Source of the DNA: Tieghemiomyces parasiticus
Taxonomy: Eukaryota > Kickxellomycota > Dimargaritomycetes > Dimargaritales > Dimargaritaceae
Length of the DNA: 36,835 bases
Direction of reading: 5' to 3'
Assembly: GCA_027575765.1 (NCBI GenBank)
Contig: JANBPT010000421.1
Location: 1-36,835, forward strand
The translations under genes and the position numbers were made by a program. The notes below the pieces were generated by a model. That model made no database searches, had not been told where the DNA came from, and worked only from the letters and a program-made list of their open reading frames with translations. This document shows positions 18,695 to 28,835 of the stretch, piece after piece. How positions within the stretch are numbered: position 1 is the first letter of the stretch; each line of letters begins with the position of its first letter.

Positions 18695-20632
18695 ATGCGG
18701 CCGACCGCATCCTACTACACCCACACGCCGTCGTTACTACGGTTTGACGTCTTGCTTGGGCACCGACGCACCTTGCCGATCACCGTTGACCAGGCCCACC
18801 GCACCCGGAAAACCATGGCCGATCTGCAGCCCGTGCCCACAGCTTCGGCCCCTGAAGTTTCGGCCGATCCCGTAATATACGCGTTCGGAGAAAACTGCTA
18901 CCGCCGCACTATCACTTCCTTCAAAACCGATTACCTCCGGCAGCGGACCGAGTCTGGCCAATCCACGTTGGCTAGCGATGCGGGCACCAGCGGATCCCTT
19001 TTAAAGCGGAAGCTGACCCATGAGGACGACAGTGATACCAGTACCACGACGGCTGACACCCCTCCGGTCACCGCGGACCCCTTTGCTCATGTGACTTCAC
19101 TGCGCATTTTTGATTTTGACAATACACTATTCGCCTCGCCGGTACCCAACCGCCGGCTGTGGGATAACAAACTGGTGGGTGCGCTCATGAGCCCCACTCT
19201 GGGCTGGTTCCACGACCCGCGCACGCTTACGCCACCCTACGTTCGCGCCCATATCGGTGACTTTTGTGCACCCGTTCTCGCCGACGCCCGAGCCTCCTTG
19301 CGCCAATCGAACACCCTTACCGTGATGATGACGGGCCGAGGTGCCCCAAAGTTCACAGAACCAATTGACCGTATTTTGGCCGTTGCTGATCTGCAGTTTG
19401 ACATGAAATTCCTCAAGGAAACCCCGCCGTGCGTCGTTAACCCCGACCCGAAGAATGCCTTGATGGCTGCCTCTTCCTCCCCGGTAGCCGATTTCGACCT
19501 GGTGGCGCCCACTTTGACCTACAAGCTGCACGTCATGAACCTACTCCTGCAGGAGTTCCCGGCCGTCCGCGAACTCCTGATATGGGAGGACCGGTCGCAT
19601 CACAAGCTACGGTTCCAGAAGTTTGTGGAAGACCTGATCGCCCGGGGTCGACTGCAAACAGGTGGAACCCCAGACTTTGTCCCGCGTCACGGCAGTATGG
19701 CCTCTGACCTCGAGTATGACCTCGTGCAACGTACGGTGGACGAGTATAATGCCCGGCAGAAGGCCCTTCTTATCCCGCCAACTCCGTCTCACGCACCCGA
19801 GGCCGATCTCCGCCGCAACCTAAGTGCCTCACTAATCGGAGGGGATTCACCCTCGATCACCTTGCCTTTCGTCGCCGTGGGGTCGCCTTCGGCCTCCGTG
19901 ACCAGCAGTCCAGCGCCACATCACCCAGGCATCACCTTGTACGAGCTGCGCACCGGCGTGAGCCAGACTTTTCTAAACCTATCCCGGGAGTCTCAGAGTC
20001 GCCTAATCGGTCTGCGCCCGCTCTCGCCCGCCTGGACCCGTCGGCCCTTCACGGCGCGGTTTTACCCTGGTCAACTCCCGGACGACCTGGCTCAGTTCTT
20101 GACTCCATCACCAACCCACCGTCGCGGCCGGTTGGGCCAGTTCCCCCTCCGTATCGCAGTGGGTCGGCTCGGCCAGGTTGAAGGACGGGGCCTACTCGCC
20201 GAGTTTGACCTGCCGACACCGCTTCTAAACGCCCACTTCCACGGCGAGGCTCCCTGCTTGGCCGTAGCCTATACGGGAAATCTGGGTGACCTGTACCGGG
20301 CCCGTGCCACTGCCCAGTGGGAAACCCTGCCTGAACCCGTGCCGTTGGACGTGCGTTTAACTGAGGAAACCCGCACTACCCTCTATGACCCCGCCGCGGA
20401 GGCCGCTGCTGCCGCCGCCCGTGGGCCGCCCCAGGTCCGACTCGGCCGTCTCATCAAGAAATGGCACCCGAGGATCCAAGGGAAACCGATGGGTCAGGCC
20501 ATTCGGGTTGTGACAGCCCACCTAAGCGAGCAAAACCTGACGCTCGACTTGGAAAACGGTGAAGCGATCGAGGCAATCATCAAGGTGTTTAGTTTTTCCG
20601 ACGAGGACTTAAATGGCACCCCTGCTGGCTGA
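18695..20632 (+). CDS. HAD-superfamily 'Swiss Army Knife' RNA-repair-like protein (HAD_SAK_1)
   Basis: Up to 645 aa. Residues 136-315 match the HAD_SAK_1 family: motif I DFDNT at 140-144 (D140 and D142 the nucleophile/acid pair), then SPVPNRRLWD and GWFHDPRTL; motif II MTGR at 212-215; LQFDMKFLK 233-241; motif III Lys in LTYKLHVMNLLL (K277); motif IV WEDRSHH 297-303. All catalytic HAD positions are present, so phosphohydrolase or phosphotransferase activity is plausible. The RNA-repair role in the family name comes from comparative genomics, not from biochemistry known to me. A C-terminal region (about 360-645) is fungal and unassigned. The true start may be Met41 (18815), which has a strong ACCATGG context. 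The first 40 residues are Arg/Thr-rich with few acids. No intron needed. Confidence 0.85.
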   Translation: MRPTASYYTHTPSLLRFDVLLGHRRTLPITVDQAHRTRKTMADLQPVPTASAPEVSADPVIYAFGENCYRRTITSFKTDYLRQRTESGQSTLASDAGTSGSLLKRKLTHEDDSDTSTTTADTPPVTADPFAHVTSLRIFDFDNTLFASPVPNRRLWDNKLVGALMSPTLGWFHDPRTLTPPYVRAHIGDFCAPVLADARASLRQSNTLTVMMTGRGAPKFTEPIDRILAVADLQFDMKFLKETPPCVVNPDPKNALMAASSSPVADFDLVAPTLTYKLHVMNLLLQEFPAVRELLIWEDRSHHKLRFQKFVEDLIARGRLQTGGTPDFVPRHGSMASDLEYDLVQRTVDEYNARQKALLIPPTPSHAPEADLRRNLSASLIGGDSPSITLPFVAVGSPSASVTSSPAPHHPGITLYELRTGVSQTFLNLSRESQSRLIGLRPLSPAWTRRPFTARFYPGQLPDDLAQFLTPSPTHRRGRLGQFPLRIAVGRLGQVEGRGLLAEFDLPTPLLNAHFHGEAPCLAVAYTGNLGDLYRARATAQWETLPEPVPLDVRLTEETRTTLYDPAAEAAAAAARGPPQVRLGRLIKKWHPRIQGKPMGQAIRVVTAHLSEQNLTLDLENGEAIEAIIKVFSFSDEDLNGTPAG

Positions 20633-21487
20633 TTAGGAAGTGTGGATTTGGTGGGTTGATGTACTTTATATGGTAAGATACAGCTGGTAAATTAATGGGT
20701 ATAGATATCGAGCCGCCTTGCCGGATAGAGTTGGTAGTAAAAATGGTGCCGTAGTACACCGCCGCTTTTTTAAGGGGCTATGAAAAGAGTGCTATGCGCT
20801 AGTGGCAGAGCAGATTAGGACCGTAAACAGTCCTAGGCAGGGTGTCACGCAGCGAGGCCAACTCGAGGGGTGCCCAGTTAATGACTCGTGGTATTGATGG
20901 CGGTTCCTGTAGGTTGCTATTTATCAATCATTAGTAAATGAAAGGACAGCTTCCTCCCTTCAGGGTTCAATGGGGAAGGAGGTAGACCGGCTCTGCCCTG
21001 CCGTTCTGACAACCATGCCCAGACCAAAACATGAAGCTGCGGAAGGTTAAGAGATGGAGGTAGGGATAACTATGGTAACCCAAGGACGACTTTCTGTCAA
21101 TAAATGGCCACGGATACCGGGGATAAAATGGGTGGACTGGGGCAACGTTTTCCCACCACTGACCATCCTGCAATATTGAAGGGGAGACGTGGCCCGACAC
21201 CCGATCCAATAGCGGCAATTATGGTGACCCCCTTATCACTCACTGTCTTAAGAGGCCTTAGACAACACCGCCACACACGTCCCAACAGTCCTCCAGCCTG
21301 TCCACTCACCAGCCTTACGGCCTACCAGAGTCACTAGCCTTGCCAACTCGGGTCGAACCTAGAGTCCTGACCGGTAGCATCTTCTATTTCGACATCACTT
21401 ACTGAACTCGCCTATTCTAGGTTACTGCATCCCCCCCCCCCATTCCCATCAACTCCCCCCGCCTTATCCCGGTCTAACCCTTCCGCC
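20633..21487. other. Intergenic: HAD_SAK 3' region and MPC1 promoter
   Basis: 855 bp without a recognisable gene. A C11 tract at 21431-21441 and a run of C-rich sequence lie within 60 bp upstream of the MPC1 start. Short ORFs near 20967-21337 show no family features. Confidence 0.5.
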
Positions 21488-22091
21488 ATGAGTTCCTGGG
21501 CCTCGCGCTTCACCGAAAAGCTGACGAGCAAGGAGTTCCGTTCCTACCTATGCAGCACCCACTTCTGGGGTCCCGTGGCCAACTGGGGTCTGCCACTGGC
21601 AGCCATGGCCGATATGAAGAAGGATCCTGAGATCATCAGCGGTAAAATGACGGCCGGTAAGTGAATCACGCTAGTAATTGCCCGAGGGAGACACCCTGTC
21701 GGCGGAATGGCCGTGGCGGTTGCTTACCGTGTTCACGGCTCATAACCTGATGGATAAGATCACTTTGTGTGGGTTCTATTGCTAACCAAAGTACACTGTC
21801 CAACTTCACCCTCGCCCCGTATACCTATCCTCGGTTAACCCTCTCCCTCCGCTCACCTACCGATCGAAAGCCCTCTCGGTTTACTCGTTGGTATTCATGC
21901 GCTTCGCCTGGATGGTGCAGCCCCGCAACCACCTTCTGTTTGCCTGCCATTTCACGAATGAGATGTGCCAGCTGGTGCAAGGCTACCGCTTCATCAGCTA
22001 CAACCACCTAGGGGGCCGGGAAGCCGCCCAGAAGCTGCAGCAGGTGGAGGCCGTGCCGGCTGCCATCTCGGAGCCAGCTTCCAAACAGTGA
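21488..22091 (+). CDS. MPC1: Mitochondrial pyruvate carrier subunit 1
   Basis: Small inner-mitochondrial-membrane protein that pairs with MPC2/MPC3 to import pyruvate into the matrix. Two exons: 21488-21656 and 21871-22091. The 214-bp intron has GTAAGT...AAG, with TTAAC near 21834 as branch candidate. The splice joins codon 57 in phase and gives 129 aa. The family core is intact: [20 protein letters not shown] (15-34), then [20 protein letters not shown] and, after the intron, [41 protein letters not shown]-terminal tail of about 27 Ala/Gln/Glu-rich residues follows the conserved part. The protein converges with eIF2B beta, whose stop lies 251 bp away. Confidence 0.96.
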
Positions 22092-22342
22092 TAGGTGATA
22101 CTTTAACGGTACGCCCCAAATGTCACGCCATGGTGGGATCTCAAGAATAACCAAGTTGACCGTCAATTGAAGCCTGCTCTTTAGACATCTGAAATAATAG
22201 ACCTCAACCTACTAAAAACTGCCAGCGTCGCTGGGCAAATTACACCGGGTTTTTTGGGTACACTTCCACGATTAATTTGACCATATATTGAAATCGAAGG
22301 ACGCGTGGCTGGCTGGTTGCTGCGCACTACAAACCCGAGACT

Positions 22343-24445
22343 CTAGTTTTTGAGTAGGTAAGTATCTTCTGCATCGTAGTTTTCGTTAAGAAGGCGGTAC
22401 AAGTACGACGGGGGGTGGCCACCACTGGTTGAAGAGGGCATGGATATATTGGGTGTAAAGGTGATTCAGGCAGAGGGAGATTAGTGGCTATCCGAGAAGG
22501 TATCCGACTTCCATAGTGTACCGTGCTATGAGGTTGACCTCTCTATCACTATATCAATTGAAGGGGAGGACACTTACAGGTTGGTAATGAACAGATCGAT
22601 GAACTCGGGCGCAACGTAGTCGTACTGCGGGTTGACAATTTCGACCTTGGCCACGGCGTCGCCTAGTAGATAGGTCGGGTTAGACGTTGCCAAGGGATGA
22701 GGAGGAGGTATCCCGTTTGAGGAGGTTGAAGACGCGGCAGAATTAGAAATGTACCCATGACGGCCAAGCCTTATCCGTGGCACGGGTGTTCGTTTTCTAA
22801 CAAGATCAGCAGTGGTGGACCCTTACCATTGTCAAAACTGAGCACCGAGTCTGGTGAAACTAGCGTATTGAGGGAGTCCTCGTCGAAGGGGAATACAGGC
22901 GAGAGTTTGAAGATACCGCCGCAGACGATCACAGGGATGGAGTGGTGCTTGGCGGCTTCGACGATCATTTGCGAGCCGCTCAGCGAAATGAGGCCGCCGT
23001 TGGCCAGGACTGGTGTACGGTGGGTGTTAGGTAGCGTAAATGGATACTGAAGGTCAGCGTGCCAGTTCGAGTTGGACCCCAATCGGAACAGGGAGGAGGG
23101 TTTTGTGCCAGCTTTTCTCTTTAAAGGGGGAGGGGCAGGATGCGTGGCCTGGTGCGCCTTTTTTTTTTTTTTTGCTTCAAGCCCCTCGGCCACTAGCTCT
23201 CAGTCTCATTCACAACCCGACAATCTACTTACTGGCCGAAGTGCCCAGAATGACCTTGTTAACGCGGGCCATCATGGCGAACACCGCCGAGTCAGGGATC
23301 AAGGTAGTATCTATGCCGGCACCAGAGAGAGCGAGGGCCATCTCATGGCCGCGGTAGGATGGGGCCGACTCGACTACGATGACCTTGAACTGGCGCTTCT
23401 TGGCGGCGAACTTAAGAAACAGTTCGACGGTCTTGGAGCACCCGGCCGTCATGATGACTTCGTTGGAGTGAATATGATCCATAGCCTGGGTGGCAATGTT
23501 GGTGTACATATCCTCCAGCTCCTCAATAAACTCCTGGATCTCCTGGATAATCTCGGATTTGAGGTGTGGGATGACCACCTTAAGATCGGCCGGAGAGTCC
23601 GCCGGGTCACCTAGGAGGGTGAACATGGATGATTGGGCCGACAGGTGCGGGTGCGACGACCGCGGCTCGTAGGCAGCAGCCACGGCAGCCGTACCGGTTA
23701 GACCGGCCCCACTGGGGTCCTTGACATGCTCGGCATAGGCTACCCGGATAAGGTGCAGAATGCGTCGGACAATGTTGGCCACGACCACGTCTGGGCATGG
23801 TTTAGGGGATGGGAAGTGAGAGGGGAGAGAGGTCGAATAAATAGGTCAAAGGCAATGGAACTGTTAGCGGCTGGTGTGGACGCTGTTCAAGATGGTTACC
23901 GCCAACTCCTCCCCCCCCCCGTCCAAAGGGAGGGGGCGGTAACTGATGGTGCGGGGTCATTCCTGTGCTATATCCCTGGCAAGTTTGGAGGGTATTCCCT
24001 TGCCCTGGCTAACAAGGTAAAAGGGCGGGAGAAGGATGGGGCTTGACGGGCACCTACCTTTGGGTTGGGCACTGGCCAGCCGGCGGCCTTCCAACTTGAT
24101 CTTGGCAATCAGCTCCGCCGCATTCGACCAGCGGCTCACTGACACAATCTGGCGCAGTAGTGCTGCGGTCTCGAGGGCGATGGGGAACGACCCGGTGATT
24201 TGCCTGCAATCACGCAGAGGGAAACCGCCACAAGGGGAGGGGGGCTCGTAAAGTGTATCAGTTTCTTGTACAAATGGGTGATTACTCGGGCTCGAAGAGT
24301 CTCCTACTTGCTTTGTGCCAACCGAATGGGGCTCCGTCAGGTTTCGAGGGAGCAAGCGAACCAAGCCGGGAGGCGTGAATTACCTGCGCTTCAGTTTGGC
24401 AACCAGGGCCTCCACCATGGCGTTGACGTCCTTGGAGTATATCAT
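22343..24445 (-). CDS. GCD7: Translation initiation factor eIF2B subunit beta (GCD7 family)
   Basis: Regulatory subunit of eIF2B, the cytosolic GEF that recharges eIF2 with GTP; with alpha and delta it senses phosphorylated eIF2. Six exons on the minus strand, in coding order: 24384-24445, 24058-24203, 23233-23790, 22827-23009, 22578-22662, 22343-22424. Introns have GTAATT, GTAGGT, GTAAGT, GTAAGG and GTAAGT donors and AG acceptors. Phases agree throughout and give 371 aa (human 351, yeast 381). Recognised segments: VEALVAKLKRRQITGSF at the N terminus, NEVIMTAGCSKTVELFLK, ESAPSYRGHEMALALS, VNKVILGTSAILANGG across intron 3, AAKHHSIPVIVCGGIFKLSP, YDYVAPEFIDLFITNL and the C-terminal GGHPPSYLYRLLNENY. 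The start (MIYSKDVN...) is the best visible one; a short extra 5' exon cannot be excluded because the ATG follows TTAGC. Confidence 0.95.
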
Positions 24446-25034
24446 GCTAACGGTAGGGTGGGGATGTGGGAAATGGAGGAAGCAAGGAGGGAGTTTGCAG
24501 AGGGTTGGAATGGCACAAGGCGTGATTTGGTCCGGGTGCGGATCTGGTGAGTCAAGTCGACCGTCAGGCTACCAAGCGAAAAGGTGTCGAGCTATCTCGG
24601 CTTTAGCGCCGCCGCACCTAGTGAGGCTCTTTTCCTGTTCGACACTGCCCTTAGCATTTCTGCCGGTAGAGCAGCACAGAGAACTCGGTGCGGGCCAGCT
24701 TTCTTGGGTCCTTATACTATGGTTCTCTCCTATTGACGAGTCGGATATAGTAGAGGTGAAGAGCCCAACGGCGTGTCTCGGTGAGACGGAGGGGCTTCGA
24801 AACCGTCAATGACTGCGTGACAGGATACCTAAGTTTATTATCGTACAGAAAAAAAAGGGAAACGGGTGGAAATGGATGACCGCAACCAGCAGCGGCATTT
24901 GGTTAAGAAGTGCGGAGGCAGGGCGGTCAAAGGCCGCTGGCTGTTCCCCGTTCTAGCGTCGCTTGGCCACGGTTCATATCGATTGACAAAGTGGAAGGGG
25001 GTAACGGACGTGCTGTCCCCCGCTTCTCGACTGC
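24446..25034. other. Intergenic: eIF2B beta promoter and 3' end of the upstream minus-strand gene
   Basis: 589 bp. The minus strand carries AATAAA at 24834-24839, about 200 bp after the stop of the unidentified gene at 25035-27147, a good candidate poly(A) signal for it. The left part holds the promoter of eIF2B beta. No further gene was seen. Confidence 0.55.
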
Positions 25035-27147
25035 CTAGCACTCCAACACGGTGGCGAGGGGTTTAGAGGCGTGCCGTATGGGACCTTTACGATACAGGGC
25101 TTCCAGTACGATCTCGGAGGTCAGGTCCCGCAGCCATTTTTGATGGTAACCTGAGAGTCGTTGCCGTTCGCCCAAAGCAGCACCCGGGGGCGGGGGCGCG
25201 TCGACGGCCATAGGGTCGCTGTCGAACTTGTTGGGATGGAGCGGGGCGTCCAGAATGTCGTCCTCTGCCAGAGTATTTTTGCCGCCCCGCCGGGTGGACG
25301 CCACCTCTCCCGCCAGGTAGGCCTTGATACGGTCAAACTCCTCCTCGATTTTGCCTTTGTATCTCTTGTATTCAGCACCGGCCGGGCCCAGACATTGCTA
25401 GTGTGAGCAAATGAGGTAGGAGAAGCAATGGGAGGTAAATTGACGTAGAAAGGGCAAGTAAATAGCAAGCGGGGATATGGGAGATAGAAGCCTATGGGCC
25501 AAACAAAGAGGGGGACGGGGCGTAATTGGCGGACTAATTCACCAGACAAACATGTCTACTGCCATTCCCAGGTCAAACTTACGTAGAGTACGGTGAGCTG
25601 GTGGGGTACGAAGCGGTGGCAGTCTAGACCAATATCGTGCTGCAGCTGAATGCAGATATTGACCACTTGGTTCAGCGTCGTCAGGCTTTGAAAGTGACCT
25701 ACACCTCGTCAAGCGGGGTTGCGGAGAGCGAAAGGTGTGTTGGGTTAGGGGGGAGGAACAGCGAGTTTACAGGCAAGCAACTTGTTTGGAGAGCGTGACG
25801 TGAGGATAGGTTGTTGATTGCCAATGGCAGAGGATTCATCGAACCCAACGCTACTTACCGTGGATGCCCGTATTATGGGCTTTCTTGCCGGAAGCCACCG
25901 ACTCTAAACTCAGGCGAGCCATGGCGCAGGGAAACAGCTCGGCAAATCCAGTCTCTTGGAAATAGGCCTGGCCGTGGTAAGGACGCAGCGATCGAATAGA
26001 CGGCAATGAGGCCGCGGGAGATAGTGTTCGTAGTACGTGGACAGTGAGAAGGGCAGGGAGTTACAATGACAGCAGCTAGAGAAGCTAGAGACGGGCAGGC
26101 CACAAGGGCGTCCCCATCAGTGTTCAGAGGGGAGAATCACACTTAGTAACGGAGCAGCAGGACACTTACCTGCAATGGACGGTTATGCTCGTCATGTTCG
26201 GCTACCAGGGTCTTGAGTAGCCGGGTCAACTTGTCGGCCTTCTCGTCCAGCATCATCATCTAACGGGAGGGTAAAGGGAGGGGGGCAGATCAACGTGTGG
26301 AACCGTTGGTTGTCAACCAGCCGTCAAAACCAAACCAGCATAACCTGAGCTGTTCTAACACAGTGCTTCACTAGCCAGGCGTGTTGTCGATATACCTGAA
26401 GGCGGAAGGAGATGCCCTTGGGCTTACCTGGACATAGTCGGTCTGCTCGCGGTTAAGTAGGAGCTCCAGCTGGCCTGTAATCTGCAGCACACGCTGGGTG
26501 AGTCGGCGACGCTTGTTGCTCGGAGTTTGAAAAAGTGGCTCTTCCAAGTACGTGGACACTGGGTAGGGGTGAGGGGGCCAATCATAGCAGGTTTAGCGCA
26601 TAATTAAGGGGGAGGCGTATAAAAGGGACGCCTGGCCAGCTGATATCGGCAATAAACTATACCGGGCCGACGGACAGATAGAGGTTGAGGATAAGGGGTG
26701 GCGTGCAGGCCAGGACGACACCGGGAGCGTGGCACCTGGGCGCAGGCGAGAGGAGAAGGAAGAAGGGGCCATGAAAAGGGGCCCGGGCGAGGGTCGTCCC
26801 GGACGCCCCCCCCCGACACCCAGCCCCTTCCCTACGAATCCCTAACTGCTCCAGAACGGGCTAGCCTACTTCCCAGTGACCTTTACCATACTCCCAAAAG
26901 CCGCTGTGGCCGGTTAATGCGGCACCAGGAGAGCACAGGCATAGACAGCTAAACCATAGCTCGGTACCTCCCGCAGCCATTACTTACCGGGTAGCGCGGC
27001 CATATTGTCGGAGGCGTGGAGAGGATTGCTGTGGGCCAACTTGGCCATCATCGAAGACGACGGCGCGTGAAGTATGGACCGTGGGCGCGGGGAAATCGAC
27101 CGGGACGAGATGCTGCCAAACGACGGTTGGCGGGTACGAGATTCCAT
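25035..27147 (-). CDS. Unidentified six-exon protein, helical with basic and acidic/proline segments
   Basis: I do not recognise the family. Six exons on the minus strand, in coding order: 26988-27147, 26428-26558, 26170-26259, 25859-25967, 25583-25698, 25035-25397. All donors are GTAAGT or GTAAGC, all acceptors AG, and phases agree, giving 322 aa. The N-terminal 50 residues are Ser/Arg/Pro-rich. SNKRRR (about 67-72) could be a nuclear localisation signal. Residues about 72-240 look mostly helical (ITGQLELLLNREQTDYV; ADKLTRLLKTLVAEHD; FAELFPCAMARLSLESVASG; HQLTVLYQCLG; EEEFDRIKAYL). A charged, Pro-rich linker (DSDPMAVDAPPPPG) and a last helix precede the end. Exon 1 to 2 is the least certain join (429-bp intron). 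A nuclear complex subunit is possible, but that is a guess. Confidence 0.7.
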
Positions 27148-28835
27148 AAAGAAGCACAGGGTGGAGGGCTGAGCGAGGGGATACAACGAGCGTAGGTGAG
27201 AAGGTCGTCAGGAGGGGGGCGTGCGGCCCAGACCAAGAGGCCGATGAATGTGGCAACCCGTTAGTAGGGAGAAGAAATCAGGAGGGAAAGAACAGGGCGA
27301 ATCTGCCGGGGCTAGGTAACGTTGCACCAGGGTCAATCAGCCTGCGAAGATTTCAAGGTGCGGAAAGGTGAAGTGTAGACCCGGAGGATATGCACAGCTG
27401 GTGATAGCGTGGAGGAGGGGGGAGGGGTTGTATCTTATCCCAAACACAGTGCCGCAAGCCTTGCGAATCGACGGGGTCGGGTTGGTTAGATACCTCCCCC
27501 CCAGAAAAAGGCTAAGTGGCAATTTTGAAACGGCTGGGCTGAAGTGGCGTGGTCAGGGCCCGCCCGTGGCATCAGGTGAGGTCCGGTGGATTCTTTGCGT
27601 AATTTAATTGTAGCGGGCAATCAAACATACAACCATGAGAGGTCAGGGCTAGTCGCGTAACTTCGGCCACCATGGTATCCCATGCCGCGACACGTTATGG
27701 TTCGGCCATAAAACCTGCTTAGCATCCTAGGTGCACCCCCATACGGTTAGTACACCGGACTGTACCCAAGTCCGGCTTACGGCCCACATCTGCTGTTTAG
27801 TGATCCGCAGTCCACGCCCAGCATTCCGTGACGGGTCTTTCCATGTCAACCTGCGGGTCATGCAGGAGAGGAAGAGGGCAGGTCTGTTCCGGGGGAAGGG
27901 GGCCAGGGGTAAGTCCAAACTGGTCTAACGGGGGATAGTCAGCGTAATGAACTGCGGACTAGATGGTCACCAGACCCCCCCCCATGAACCCGTAAAGGGT
28001 TTCGCTTTGTTTATAGAGGCCCATTGATGTAGAAGTCTGTGGTCAATTGTTCGCTTACGAAGGTGTGCATGCCAGGATGGTCCGCCGACCAGCACCAGCG
28101 TCACACTGGCAGGGTCATTGCACGATAAGGATGATGAAAATAAGGCTGGGCAGCATTCCAGGTAAGACTCCATGAATACCGCACAGGACGGTATGCCGTG
28201 GAAAAAGTGCGGTTGTCCGGCCACGTCAACGATTAAGTTCGAGTCGATTGGTACCCACCAACCACTGAATTTCTAGTTTAAAGAAAAGGAAAATGCGATA
28301 AATTTATTGGCCCCGGTCGAACACGACAAGGACTAGGGTACCCCAAGGTGGGAATAAAAATTATGTATAAAAGTAATAACAAAGGGTCGAGTTAATAGAA
28401 TAAAAGTGGAGAGGGGGAGAGGTCACGCTGGTAACTAACACCTGCTTCTGAAGGAGATGACCTGTTAACCACAGTGAATTTTCCTGAAATAAAATATTAA
28501 AGAAATAGCCAACAGTAAAACATTAATCAAAAATAGAAATAAAAGAGACATGCGAAGCTAGAGATGGGGGAAGGTTATGACGCGGAAGGGTGGGGGGGGG
28601 ATTGTAACGGAATGAGAATAATACAATGGCAGTAGGAGGGTGCAGGCATGTTGGACACCGAGGGCAACAAACTATGGGCAGTGGGGGAGGGGGGCTAGAA
28701 AAAGAGTCGATAGCAGACGGTATAGGTGAGCAGTCCGAGGTTAAAGTTGACTCTACGAGTGCGAATAAAGTTAGAAAAAAAAGAGGGGTGGGGATGGGCG
28801 TAAGACCACGCTCCACAGAGACTGCGGTTCGGGTC
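27148..28835. other. Intergenic: upstream of the six-exon gene, AT-richer centre, 3' region of the ankyrin gene
   Basis: 1.7 kb with no convincing gene. It has a C9 tract (27975-27983), an A+T-rich patch at about 28260-28560 with repeated ATAAA words, and a G9 tract (28592-28600). AATAAA reads on the minus strand at about 28299-28304, some 530 bp after the ankyrin gene stop, and could be its poly(A) signal. The plus-strand ORF at 27731-27928 (65 aa) shows no family features. Confidence 0.5.
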
